Of a DNA stretch of 42,883 nucleotides, positions 1 through 8,446 are shown piece by piece. Under the pieces are notes generated by a model. That model had not been told where the DNA came from, did not search any database, and saw only the letters and a program-made list of their open reading frames with translations. The stretch spans positions 1 through 42,883 of IMG/VR virus record IMGVR_UViG_3300025102_000074; one strand, given 5' to 3'. The DNA is from a virus. A program made the position numbers and the translations under genes. The number at the start of each line of letters is the position of its first letter. Within the stretch, counting starts at the first letter, position 1.

Positions 1-96
1 GCAGCATGCGGAGCCAACCCCATGGAGGGTGAGAGGACATGCGGACTCGGTAACCACCCCATCGAGGGGTGCAATGATTACAGGCCGGTGCAATAG
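1..96 (+). CDS. 3' end of an unidentified virion-module gene (partial)
   Basis: Frame 1 is open from the window edge to a TAG at 94-96 and encodes about 31 residues. They contain two similar short units, CGANPMEG and CGLGNHPIEG, followed by CNDYRPVQ, so the tail is cysteine-rich with a repeated C-G-x(1-2)-N-(x)-P-x-E-G pattern. The next gene begins 10 bases after the stop, and its ribosome binding site (GGTGG, 96-100) follows this stop directly, which supports a real gene end in an operon. By HK97-type gene order this could be the C-terminus of the portal or of another head gene, but nothing in 31 residues identifies it. The possibility that the frame is open by chance cannot be excluded. Confidence 0.45.
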   Translation, partial: AACGANPMEGERTCGLGNHPIEGCNDYRPVQ

Positions 97-106
97 GTGG
101 TAGCGT

Positions 107-3100
107 GTGTATGAAGATGCTGCTGACTTATTTGTGAGAGCACGTGACGCTCTCATCGATTCAGTCAAGGACGACATAGACATAGAGTCCTCGATATCCG
201 ACTACATACTGGCCAAGGCCAATTTGGAGGCGCACGACTTCACGCCCGGACACACTTGGCGTGAGATACTCTGCGACACTCTAGTCAAGAACGAAAAAGA
301 TGGCTATGGCTACATCCGACCGGGCAAGTTCGAGGCTGAGATGAGAGCCATAAGGAGGAGGAGGCATCCGGGTCACCTCCCCACGGGGCACAATCACTGG
401 TCAGGCAGAGTCATCAACAGCAGACAAGACCTCCCCATAGGCGTGACTCACGGCCTGCCAATCGACGTTGAGGCGAGATTCGAGAGATACCACGGCAGAG
501 CGGACGAGCATATCTTCTCACCCGTATTCGACCCCCTTGAGAAGAAGTCGATGACGAATGGCAACCCTAGGAAGATTGAACTGCTCGCAAGGAGATTCCT
601 CCCTGACGAGGACGGGAACTCCCGCGCCAAGCAGGTGAAAGATGCCGAGAGGCTCATCGAGGACTGGATGAAGAAGACCAACAGTCCCCATGTCAGGGAG
701 AACAAGCAGGGTTCCTACTCATACCCCTTACTCGGTCCCCTCGGCGACTCAGTGGACCAGTCCATACTCAGCCACGAGCACGACCTCTATGAGAGGGACT
801 TCAGGAGATGGAGCGAGGAGAATGAGCAGGGCGAGGACAACAGGGAAATCAGGAAGAAGCACTTCAGCGCGAGAGCACGGGACTGGATGGACAGGGACAA
901 CAAGGCCACCTTGGAAGAAGGTAACACCGACACTGAAAATATGCTTGCCGAATATTACTCAGAAACCCCGGAGGGTAAGAAGGTAGCAGAGAAGGAGAAG
1001 TCAATCTCCAACCACCCATCATACCTCAACCACCTCTCATTCATGATGGGCCTAGAGTGGCTCTCGCCGGAGGAGCGCACCAAGGTCATAGAGCACATAT
1101 CACCCGACAGTCACGGTAGCGACTCCAAGGAGCAGCATGTGAAGTTCGACGACGGTACGCGCCTCCCTATGGGTCGCCTCAAGAGGAATATGAGAATGAG
1201 AGGGGCCAACGCCCTCAGTCACGTCAGGCGTGGACCAAAGGCAGGGCCCCATAACGTCGCACCGGTGTGGTCGCAGAACCTACCATCCGACCCGCCAGAC
1301 AAGAGGGCACTCTTCTCAGCACTGGAATCAGCCTATCTCGTTCCAGCACAGGATAAGAATGATGAGGATAAAATCACATTTGACAGTAAAGAGGCGGAGA
1401 AGGCTGATATGGCCAAGAAAGACAAGTACTGCATCGAGACCTTCGGCAGGAAGTACTCCAATTGCACAACAGAGCAGCAGAAACAAACCGACAGTGAAGT
1501 CATAGGTCACAGCAGACTCATGGATGTGGCGATGAGAAACCTGCATGAGGCCTTCGGGGTGAAGATAGACAACCCGAAGGACGAGATATTCATGCACCTG
1601 CCAAATATAGACTCACGTGGTCTATCCAGATTCAATCAGGACGAGATGATGGATGAGATGAAGATTCTGACAGAATCCAAGAAGAAGGGCAACGTCGTTC
1701 CCAGAGACAACCTGCTGCACGCTCTGGGCTTCAACTCGAAGGGCGAGGAGATACCCGCAGGGGAGCATGGGTATCCAGAGCACTCAGGTCCCCTCATCAC
1801 AAACTCCCAACTGCAGTCCCTGCTCAGGAAGGAGAATGAGAACATCTCGTTGAGAGACAGGCAGAGGGAGGTTCAGGACATCCTGTCCATGTTCAGCACC
1901 AACGTCGGCTTCAAGGACACTGACGCCATACCGGAGGAGATTCAGAAGGCTATGGATATACTCGGTGGGAAGCACCTCGCCCATGACTTCGCCGCACCCT
2001 ATATGGAGGGAGGGCACGCAATCGACCAGCACATATACGCCACCAAGTTGCATGACCACCATCAGATGGATGATGAGAGCCTCATCGCCTCAGTCAATCG
2101 TCATAAGGAAAGCATCGTTCCCCAATCAATCAACATGGGCCTATTCGGACATCTGATTAGACCCGAGGCAGAGGCTCCTCTAGGACCTCATTACATGCAG
2201 CACATGTCCAACTTCCTCGGTGGAGACACCGGCAACCACGCTCTCTCGTCAGTCACCTCACCGGGGATAGCAGCACTCATCCATGGATTAAGACAATCAG
2301 AAGTGAATAGCAAGTTTGGCAGGAAGATGGGCATAGACCAGATGAATAACATGTTTGTGGATGCAGCCAACGAGGGTACTAGGAAGAACATACCATACGG
2401 CAAGTCGCTCGATATGCTGGCTCCCAAGGAGATAGACAGCGAGAAACTCGATGTGGGTGAAGATAGCATCTCGGAAATCGACCTATTCGCAGGCGGCGGT
2501 TCTGTCAAGAGAGAACAAGAGCCTGTGATACACACCTCCGGCGAGCAGAGAAGGAACAAGGTAGAGGCGATGAGGGTGGCCATGCTGCTGAGTTCGAGCG
2601 AGCGATTCCCAACCTCGGCTTCTACCCATGACTTCCCAGACTCCTCCATGCTCGACTACAACAAGAGATACGGCAATCTGGATGAGGAGGGAAGGGTGCT
2701 CACGGGCCGGAACAGACCAAAGAAATCCTTGTTCATCGACCAGTTGAACCTGAAGCATCAATACGACATACAGTCAATCAACGACGCCGCCAAGCATCTG
2801 GCGACCCTGCTGCCGGAGGAGGCGCTCGACCCCAGCAACCCGTCATTCGATGCCAACGTGCGAAGGCTGTTCCACGATGCCGAGCGTGCCATCCACACCT
2901 TGCCGAGCGAATACTGGGAGGGTGTGGGAGTGAGGCCCCTGACAGCGGACTACATGGTGGAGAATCAAACACAGACAGCGGAGCCGGTCTACCCATCACT
3001 GAGAGAGCGTCTCACCACCGGCGGAGGGGTGCCAATCACCAGACTCTCAGACGCATCCGAGATAGCGGAGCAACTCGGCTTCCCCTCCGACGAGGCGCAT

Positions 3101-5833
3101 ACGAGTCACATCCAATCCTACCTAGACACGATACCCGATGATGACGTCCACTTCATACAGTCGAATCACAATCTCATCAAGGAGCATGGCGACGTCATGG
3201 GAATAGACTCATCAATGTACGACTCGCATCTCGACGACCATCTCAAGGAGCAGCACGGCCATGGTGCCGGTGCGGGAGACGCTCCCCTTCAGGCGGAGAT
3301 GAGGAATCTCAAGAGCATGAGGAGCAGAATGGAGAAGGATATACGTGAGTGGGACTTAACCTCCGGTAAGCGGTTAGTAGAGATATACGAGAGATTAGAG
3401 GAATTAGAGCCACTTGTCGAGAAAGAAAACGACATAAGAGGTTTTGACGCTCTCCATAGCAGAGCAGCGCGGCACCTCGAGGAGAACAGGGCAGACAGGG
3501 CGAGCATGGTGCTCGAGAGGCTGGCCAGAAAAGTCGGGGTCGATGTGGACGCGTCCAACCCCAAGCAGGCACTGGAGGCAATCGGCGACAGCATATCCGA
3601 GATGCGCGGCGACTTGGGGTACGGCAGACAACTGCACGGTCACAGCGAGGCCGTCCAAGGAATCTTCAACAAAGACAGGAAGGAGCAGCATGCAGCCTTC
3701 GGCCTCAGCAGGATTCAAGCGCCGGTGGACCGAGAGACGAAAAACACATCTTTCATGAGAACCGGTCAGAAGCAATTGTACAGGAAGGGCCAGATGACAA
3801 ACAAGCACAACCAGACCCTCCACAACCTGCGTGACTTGGTGGTGTATGACCCGAGCAATGACACCGGCGCTGACGAGAGCACGAAGTTCGACACCCAGAG
3901 AATTTCATTCAACGCTCAACCGGCAATGCCCTTCGGCGCAGGCGGGGCGAGTATGATGCATTACTTCACAAGCGCCTCCAACAACATGCTGTTCGGTCAC
4001 CCTGTGCGTCCCACGCACGGCTTCGAGTTCGGGGACAACACGCCGGAGGTCGGGACCGAGACATTCGACCAGCGGCTCTCATCCGTGCCCCAGCACATGA
4101 TATCAGCGGCTCTAGGACCAGATGTCGCTGACTCCTATATCAGAAACGGTATGGACGACGTCTATCCGATTCCCGAGTTCGAGCCACCTGCACTCAGAGG
4201 TGGAGCCACCGGTGTTCCAATGACTCAGGACCCGAACGTCGGCAAGAGCATAGAGGACGCTGGACTGTACGCCACATACCTGCTAAACCCCGACCTCATC
4301 GTCAAGGCCGACTCATCACCGGAGTGGATTCCACCCATCCGCCCCATGCATCGCATCTTCAGGCTCAGGGACTTGGATGAACTCAGGGGCTTCACAGGCA
4401 GTTGGGTCGTCTCCAAGTGGTACGAAGGCGACAGGATAGTCCTGACCAAGAAGAAGAACAGGGTGAAGGCGTTCGACGAGGACGGCGGTCAGAGGGCCAT
4501 ACCCGACTGGGCCAAGAGCGGCGTCAAGAATCTCGGCGAGAAGGACTGCACCTTGGACGGCATCCTCGGCAAGGACACACTCCATATCATAGACATACTG
4601 CACTATGACGGCACCGACATCATGGATATGAACGTCAGAGAGAGGTTCAAGGTTCTCAGAGGCCAGTACGACAGCCATGAGCAGGTGCTGCTATCAGGCC
4701 CCCATGACACCCGCTTCACCGACGAGGAGGGTCTGGAGGATGCAGTCAAGACATTGCAGTCCGAGCACAGGACCCTCCTTCTCAGAGACGGCAAGAGCAC
4801 ATACATGCGCGGTGAGAGGAGACATCCCAAGTGGGTGGTGCTGAGACCCAACAGGGACATCAACCTCATCGTGCTTGACAGGAGGGGCAATGGTCCCTAC
4901 ACATACAGGCTCGGCGCAGGTCCGCTGCTGGATGGGGACGGTCTCGATGACAGAGCGGTCGACCACGACGGCAAGGTGTATCTCGACGCTGGCACGGTAT
5001 CCAGCCCCAAGCCCTTCGAGGAGGGTGACATAGTACGCGTGAGGTTCTCAGGCATCAAGAGGGAGAAGAAGGGGGGTCGTGACATATTCACAATCAACCC
5101 GTCGAAGTTGGTCGGCGAGGGAGAGGGCGAGTCCAGCGTGTCGATGGAGACTCTGTCACTGCTCGCCAAGAGTTTCCCACCAGTCCACCTCGCACACGGT
5201 ATAGACATAGAGGACAGAGCGATAGTCGTCACCCTCCCCACGGAGAGCCAAGTCACCTACACACTCGAGAAGAGCAGCCTAGGCCATTGGGTCCACTCAC
5301 CGACAACTCCGCTCTCTGACATGGGCATGGATACTTACAGCATAGAACTATCCGAGAGCCTCAAGCCCTTCTGGGGAGAGGTTGCCAGCATGATGCTGAA
5401 GGGTAAGATTGAGCGCCAGAAAGAAACTGAGAGCGAAGTAACCCCATCAGAGGAGCAGCAGGAGCACCACAGGCGCAAGGTGGAGGGTGAGAGCGCAGGT
5501 ATAATCAAGCCCGGAGACAAGAACATCCTACTCAAACCCAAGATGAAGAAGGCGCTGGAGGTCCTCGAAAGGGCTCTCGACGTGCTCGAGAAGGAGCAGA
5601 TGTTCAACACCACAGGAGCCAAGGGTCTTGGTATCGACTTGGGCGGAGGGACAGAGAGCCCTAGGGGCCCAACGAGACTGACCTCGGAGATGTCGCTCCC
5701 CGACTGGGACATGAAGGAGAGACCGGAGGAGGACCCGGAAGAGGAGTATCCGAAGGCGAGAGAACTCAGGAGAAGGAAGAAAGGCTCTAAGTCAAGCGAT
5801 TCTGAACATAAAACTAATCCAGAGCAGGAATAA
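107..5833 (+). CDS. 1,908-residue head-module protein with degenerate DNA-ligase-like domain
   Basis: GTG start at 107; an in-frame TAG at 101-103 rules out an earlier one, and GGTGG at 96-100 is a well-placed ribosome binding site. Residues 1-1400 match no family I recognise; they are hydrophilic and His/Asp/Glu-rich, with a long helical, coiled-coil-prone stretch near 1060-1160. Residues about 1410-1670 follow the order of an ATP-dependent DNA ligase: motif-I-like KWYEGDR (K1437-R1443), motif-III-like TLDGI (D1484), an IIIa-like IIDILHYDGTD run, motif-IV-like TLLLRD (1556-1561), motif-V-like WVVLR (W1576), then an OB-fold-like segment (about 1637-1671). Key residues deviate: the lysine is one position too far from E-G-x-R, DGE is DGI, the motif IV glutamate is missing, and the motif V lysines are V and R. 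The C-terminal 100 residues are highly charged. Position just before the prohead protease suggests an internal or head-associated virion protein; an active ligase is unlikely but not excluded. Confidence 0.75.
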   Translation: MYEDAADLFVRARDALIDSVKDDIDIESSISDYILAKANLEAHDFTPGHTWREILCDTLVKNEKDGYGYIRPGKFEAEMRAIRRRRHPGHLPTGHNHWSGRVINSRQDLPIGVTHGLPIDVEARFERYHGRADEHIFSPVFDPLEKKSMTNGNPRKIELLARRFLPDEDGNSRAKQVKDAERLIEDWMKKTNSPHVRENKQGSYSYPLLGPLGDSVDQSILSHEHDLYERDFRRWSEENEQGEDNREIRKKHFSARARDWMDRDNKATLEEGNTDTENMLAEYYSETPEGKKVAEKEKSISNHPSYLNHLSFMMGLEWLSPEERTKVIEHISPDSHGSDSKEQHVKFDDGTRLPMGRLKRNMRMRGANALSHVRRGPKAGPHNVAPVWSQNLPSDPPDKRALFSALESAYLVPAQDKNDEDKITFDSKEAEKADMAKKDKYCIETFGRKYSNCTTEQQKQTDSEVIGHSRLMDVAMRNLHEAFGVKIDNPKDEIFMHLPNIDSRGLSRFNQDEMMDEMKILTESKKKGNVVPRDNLLHALGFNSKGEEIPAGEHGYPEHSGPLITNSQLQSLLRKENENISLRDRQREVQDILSMFSTNVGFKDTDAIPEEIQKAMDILGGKHLAHDFAAPYMEGGHAIDQHIYATKLHDHHQMDDESLIASVNRHKESIVPQSINMGLFGHLIRPEAEAPLGPHYMQHMSNFLGGDTGNHALSSVTSPGIAALIHGLRQSEVNSKFGRKMGIDQMNNMFVDAANEGTRKNIPYGKSLDMLAPKEIDSEKLDVGEDSISEIDLFAGGGSVKREQEPVIHTSGEQRRNKVEAMRVAMLLSSSERFPTSASTHDFPDSSMLDYNKRYGNLDEEGRVLTGRNRPKKSLFIDQLNLKHQYDIQSINDAAKHLATLLPEEALDPSNPSFDANVRRLFHDAERAIHTLPSEYWEGVGVRPLTADYMVENQTQTAEPVYPSLRERLTTGGGVPITRLSDASEIAEQLGFPSDEAHTSHIQSYLDTIPDDDVHFIQSNHNLIKEHGDVMGIDSSMYDSHLDDHLKEQHGHGAGAGDAPLQAEMRNLKSMRSRMEKDIREWDLTSGKRLVEIYERLEELEPLVEKENDIRGFDALHSRAARHLEENRADRASMVLERLARKVGVDVDASNPKQALEAIGDSISEMRGDLGYGRQLHGHSEAVQGIFNKDRKEQHAAFGLSRIQAPVDRETKNTSFMRTGQKQLYRKGQMTNKHNQTLHNLRDLVVYDPSNDTGADESTKFDTQRISFNAQPAMPFGAGGASMMHYFTSASNNMLFGHPVRPTHGFEFGDNTPEVGTETFDQRLSSVPQHMISAALGPDVADSYIRNGMDDVYPIPEFEPPALRGGATGVPMTQDPNVGKSIEDAGLYATYLLNPDLIVKADSSPEWIPPIRPMHRIFRLRDLDELRGFTGSWVVSKWYEGDRIVLTKKKNRVKAFDEDGGQRAIPDWAKSGVKNLGEKDCTLDGILGKDTLHIIDILHYDGTDIMDMNVRERFKVLRGQYDSHEQVLLSGPHDTRFTDEEGLEDAVKTLQSEHRTLLLRDGKSTYMRGERRHPKWVVLRPNRDINLIVLDRRGNGPYTYRLGAGPLLDGDGLDDRAVDHDGKVYLDAGTVSSPKPFEEGDIVRVRFSGIKREKKGGRDIFTINPSKLVGEGEGESSVSMETLSLLAKSFPPVHLAHGIDIEDRAIVVTLPTESQVTYTLEKSSLGHWVHSPTTPLSDMGMDTYSIELSESLKPFWGEVASMMLKGKIERQKETESEVTPSEEQQEHHRRKVEGESAGIIKPGDKNILLKPKMKKALEVLERALDVLEKEQMFNTTGAKGLGIDLGGGTESPRGPTRLTSEMSLPDWDMKERPEEDPEEEYPKARELRRRKKGSKSSDSEHKTNPEQE

Positions 5834-5843
5834 TACATTGCCG

Positions 5844-5854
5844 CTTCATATATG
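5844..5854 (+). promoter_or_regulatory. Possible archaeal TATA element before the prohead protease gene
   Basis: The 47-base gap between the 1,908-residue protein and the protease gene holds CTTCATATATG. This is the most TATA-like stretch at a gene boundary here, and it is centred about 30 bases before the GTG at 5881. Archaeal TATA boxes sit roughly 25-30 bases before the transcription start, so a near-leaderless transcript for the head genes is possible. No convincing purine-rich BRE precedes it. This is a sequence resemblance only. Confidence 0.3.
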
Positions 5855-5880
5855 TAGTATGACAAGACCAAGTGTGATAT

Positions 5881-7254
5881 GTGTTGTCACAACCACTACG
5901 TGCAACAGGGGAGTCAAATCTTCGGTTGCTCAAGGGTGGTGACCTCGTCGTCGCTGGATATGCCAGCGTCGAAGTGGTAGACAAACAAGGCGACAAAATA
6001 ACCAAGCAAGCACTCAAAGACGCATTCAAGAAATACATGGAGGACCCGAAGTTCAGAAACGTGCAACTAGCGCATTCAAACATACAAGTCGGGGAAGTAA
6101 TACCATCATACACTGATAACGAAGGGAGGTTCTGGAAAAGCGAGGTTGACGATGTCGGGATGTTCGTGGTAGTATCACTGCGAGACGACATCGAGAAAGC
6201 AAAGGAAGTCGCTGCGGAAATCAGGAAGGGAGCCCTTCGTGGATTCAGCATCGGTGGTCAGGCATTCAAAAGAGTGAGGAAGTCGGACCCCGAGCATGGA
6301 GACTACCAAGAAATCAGCAAGTTAGAACTACATGAGATTACAATCTGCGAACGAGGCATCAATCCAGAAGCGACGTTCAAGATTCTTAAAGAAGATAAAA
6401 AACAAAATAAGGTGACAAAAATGACAGAAGACAACGACGTAATGACGCAAATGACAGACGTTCTTTCACGTCTAGAAGGTCGTCTAGATGCATTTGAGAA
6501 AGGCATGCCTGCTGGACTCAAAGAGCACATGGAAGACAAGAAGGACGACAAGAAAGAAGAGAAAGATGACAAGAAGAAAACCGAGGACGTTGAAAAGTCC
6601 GAAGAGTACTCTGATGTCATCTCCTCAGAATATCTCGATTGGATGGAGAACACCCTCAAGTCCGCTGGTGTGGACATAACAGGTGCTCGAACCCACTTCG
6701 ACGATGTGGCAAAAGGCAACCTAGGCTCAGACCCCAAAGTTATCGGAGACGGTGGCTCCTACTTCGGTGGGCAAGCACCCGGTAGAGAAACTGAAGACGG
6801 CAAGCCAGAAGTCCCCAAGGCCGAGTTCGGCGCTGGTGGCAAGGGCAAGAAGTCCAGCAAAGTCGCAAAATCCGACTACCTGACCCCAGACGCTGTTTCC
6901 TCCGCTGACGTGGAAGCCGCATACGAGGTATACAAGGCCGCTATGCTCGAGGCAGAGTTGAAGAAATCCCTAGAAGGGGAGTTCTCACACCGCTACGAGT
7001 CAGAGCGCAGTGCTGAAATCACCAAGGCTGCGGCCCTAGAGTTCGACGCACGCGGTCCACTTGACGAGATACAGAAGTCCATCGCCTCTCTAGCAGAGCG
7101 CGTCGAGGCTATCAGTGCTCCAGCAGAATCCGGTGAGACAATCACCAAGTCCGCTGCTGTTCCATCCGTAGATGTTCCCTCCACTGCTGACCTAGCGTCA
7201 ATGTCGTGGGACGAGGTGCACAACCTCGCAACAAAGGCCTTCAGGGGGGCCTGA
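5881..7254 (+). CDS. Prohead maturation protease with fused scaffold region (HK97/U35-type)
   Basis: Residues about 15-165 form an HK97-type prohead protease, the serine peptidase that trims scaffold and capsid precursors inside the procapsid. The family landmarks are visible: LAHSN with H65, GFSIGG with S123, and LHEITICERGINPEA with E152. Residues 181-457 look like a scaffold: a Lys/Glu/Asp-rich helical segment (about 215-240), a Gly-rich linker, and helical segments to the end. A protease-scaffold fusion of this kind is well known (lambda C is an analogue). GTG at 5881 is the first start after an in-frame TGA at 5875-5877. Its ribosome binding site is poor (GTGAT almost touching the start), so a leaderless start or TTG 5884 remain possible. 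The major capsid gene follows after 23 bases, which fixes the context. Confidence 0.88.
   Translation: MLSQPLRATGESNLRLLKGGDLVVAGYASVEVVDKQGDKITKQALKDAFKKYMEDPKFRNVQLAHSNIQVGEVIPSYTDNEGRFWKSEVDDVGMFVVVSLRDDIEKAKEVAAEIRKGALRGFSIGGQAFKRVRKSDPEHGDYQEISKLELHEITICERGINPEATFKILKEDKKQNKVTKMTEDNDVMTQMTDVLSRLEGRLDAFEKGMPAGLKEHMEDKKDDKKEEKDDKKKTEDVEKSEEYSDVISSEYLDWMENTLKSAGVDITGARTHFDDVAKGNLGSDPKVIGDGGSYFGGQAPGRETEDGKPEVPKAEFGAGGKGKKSSKVAKSDYLTPDAVSSADVEAAYEVYKAAMLEAELKKSLEGEFSHRYESERSAEITKAAALEFDARGPLDEIQKSIASLAERVEAISAPAESGETITKSAAVPSVDVPSTADLASMSWDEVHNLATKAFRGA
6411..6415 (+). promoter_or_regulatory. Internal ribosome binding site for scaffold start
   Basis: GGTGA lies five bases before an in-frame ATG at 6421, at exactly the point where the protease domain ends and the scaffold-like region begins. 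This is a better start signal than that of the full-length gene. Confidence 0.5.
6421..7254 (+). CDS. Free scaffold protein from an in-frame internal start (nested)
   Basis: An internal ATG (residue 181 of the protease-scaffold protein) has its own GGTGA at spacing 5 and would yield a 277-residue product beginning MTEDND. It contains only the charged, helical, Gly-linked scaffold portion and no protease residues. Lambda uses the same arrangement, in which Nu3 scaffold is made from an internal start within gene C to give many scaffold copies per protease. The start-site geometry is seen in the sequence; the function is inferred from position and composition. Without the internal start, scaffold and protease would be made one to one. 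Confidence 0.5.
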   Translation: MTEDNDVMTQMTDVLSRLEGRLDAFEKGMPAGLKEHMEDKKDDKKEEKDDKKKTEDVEKSEEYSDVISSEYLDWMENTLKSAGVDITGARTHFDDVAKGNLGSDPKVIGDGGSYFGGQAPGRETEDGKPEVPKAEFGAGGKGKKSSKVAKSDYLTPDAVSSADVEAAYEVYKAAMLEAELKKSLEGEFSHRYESERSAEITKAAALEFDARGPLDEIQKSIASLAERVEAISAPAESGETITKSAAVPSVDVPSTADLASMSWDEVHNLATKAFRGA

Positions 7255-7277
7255 ATAAGCAACAGAGGTGATTATGA

Positions 7278-8408
7278 ATGGCACGAGATTACGTACGAAC
7301 GATAACAGACATGGAGCGCTACTACTATGGCGCTGGAAACGCAATGGGATACTCCTACTCAGGCAGTGAACTATTGAAAGCGGATGCACCAATGCTGTCC
7401 ACGACTGCTGGTACATACCAAGCAATCTACGGGCGCAAGGTCTGGTCGCAGTTGAACCAAGAGTTCAACGCTTTCAGCATCCTACCAAAGAGGCCTTGGG
7501 ACAGGTCGGGATGGAGAGTCATCACCGGTAAGCCCAACGGCGGAGCACTCCACGGCGGCGTAGCAGAGAACGGCACTCTTCCTGAAACAGTGAAGCCTGT
7601 CTTCCAGCACGTTGCTGCAAAGCCCAAGACGATTGCACACACCTTCGACATGTCGGAGACCGCAATCTTCCTCGCCGACAAGGACGACGGCCTCGGAGAC
7701 ATCCGAGCAGTCATGAAGGAAGAGATGGGTAAGCACCACGCTGAGATGGTCAACAAGATGCTCCTCACGGACGTCACGACCGCTGCTGGAAACAACTTCG
7801 AGTCTCTGGACCGAGTTACGACTGGTAACACGAACATGGTGTCTGGTACTCACTATGACGCTGCTGACGAGGACATCTACTCCATCGACAGAAGCGCTAA
7901 CACATGGTCCTTCGCTGAGGACAACGCTGACTCAAGCAGCGCTAACAGAACACTCAGCCTCGACCATCTTGACACGCTATTCCAGCAAATCTGGGAGCGC
8001 GGTGGAAACCCGAAAGTCATCCTAACCGGATATGACACTCTGATGAGACTACAGCAACTGCTACAGTCCCAGCAGAGGTTCATGGAGGAGAAGAGAGTGA
8101 CCCCAACCTACAACGGCGTCAAGGGTGTTCCCGGTATGGAAGCCGGATTCATCGTCGCTACGTACAACGGTGTCCCAATCATCCCGACCAAGGACATGCC
8201 TAAAGACGGTATCAGCAGGATGTACTTCCTCGACACAGACTACCTATACTTCAGCACTGCAATACCAACGCAGTACTACGAGAGTGGAATTGAGACAGGC
8301 GACCCATTCGCCATCAACAGGCTCGGTCAGGAAGGACTGTACCGAACCATGGGTGAGATGTGGACGACTTTCTTCGGCGCACAGGGGAGTGTGAGAGACC
8401 TCCAGTGA
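7278..8408 (+). CDS. Major capsid protein (HK97 fold)
   Basis: A 376-residue product that directly follows the protease/scaffold gene, as in most HK97-type viruses. The usual landmarks are present: a helical N-terminal part, an E-loop/P-domain region around 75-130 (a glycine-rich GGALHGGVAENGTLPE stretch, then a long KPKTIAHTFDMSETA strand), a spine-helix-like segment near 140-165 (AVMKEEMGKHHAEMVNKML), and a C-terminal A-domain with a nucleus of GLYRTMGEMWT. The start ATG at 7278 is fixed by a strong GAGGTGAT at 7265-7272 with spacing 5; the out-of-frame ATG at 7274 is not used. Length fits the family. No N-terminal delta domain is evident, as expected if scaffold is supplied by the upstream gene. 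Confidence 0.88.
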   Translation: MARDYVRTITDMERYYYGAGNAMGYSYSGSELLKADAPMLSTTAGTYQAIYGRKVWSQLNQEFNAFSILPKRPWDRSGWRVITGKPNGGALHGGVAENGTLPETVKPVFQHVAAKPKTIAHTFDMSETAIFLADKDDGLGDIRAVMKEEMGKHHAEMVNKMLLTDVTTAAGNNFESLDRVTTGNTNMVSGTHYDAADEDIYSIDRSANTWSFAEDNADSSSANRTLSLDHLDTLFQQIWERGGNPKVILTGYDTLMRLQQLLQSQQRFMEEKRVTPTYNGVKGVPGMEAGFIVATYNGVPIIPTKDMPKDGISRMYFLDTDYLYFSTAIPTQYYESGIETGDPFAINRLGQEGLYRTMGEMWTTFFGAQGSVRDLQ

Positions 8409-8414
8409 GGTCTC
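8395..8414 (+). terminator. Perfect hairpin across the major capsid stop codon
   Basis: GAGACCTC (8395-8402) and GAGGTCTC (8407-8414) are exact reverse complements, giving an 8-bp stem with a CAGT loop. The capsid TGA (8406-8408) lies partly in the loop and partly in the 3' arm. No T-run follows, so it is not a classical intrinsic terminator. It could stop 3' decay, set an mRNA processing point or reduce read-through into the downstream genes, which would favour high capsid expression. Confidence 0.5.
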
Positions 8415-8446
8415 AGGTAGGAGATAAATAGGTAAGGTGAAGAAAC

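Noticed and set aside
55-71. CACCCC...GGGGTG inverted repeat near the window start
   Set aside because: Six base pairs inside a coding frame; such stems are expected by chance and no T-run or gene boundary supports a function.
2191-2649. Minus-strand frames, including long ones such as 2191-2649 and 37610-38476
   Set aside because: They lie entirely inside clear + strand genes, have low-complexity Ser/Leu/Pro-rich translations and lack start signals; they result from codon bias of the + strand genes.
107-5833. A portal protein hidden in the 1,908-residue frame
   Set aside because: Portal would be expected before the protease, but no portal-like clip, stem or crown helix pattern is visible. 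The portal more likely lies upstream of the window.
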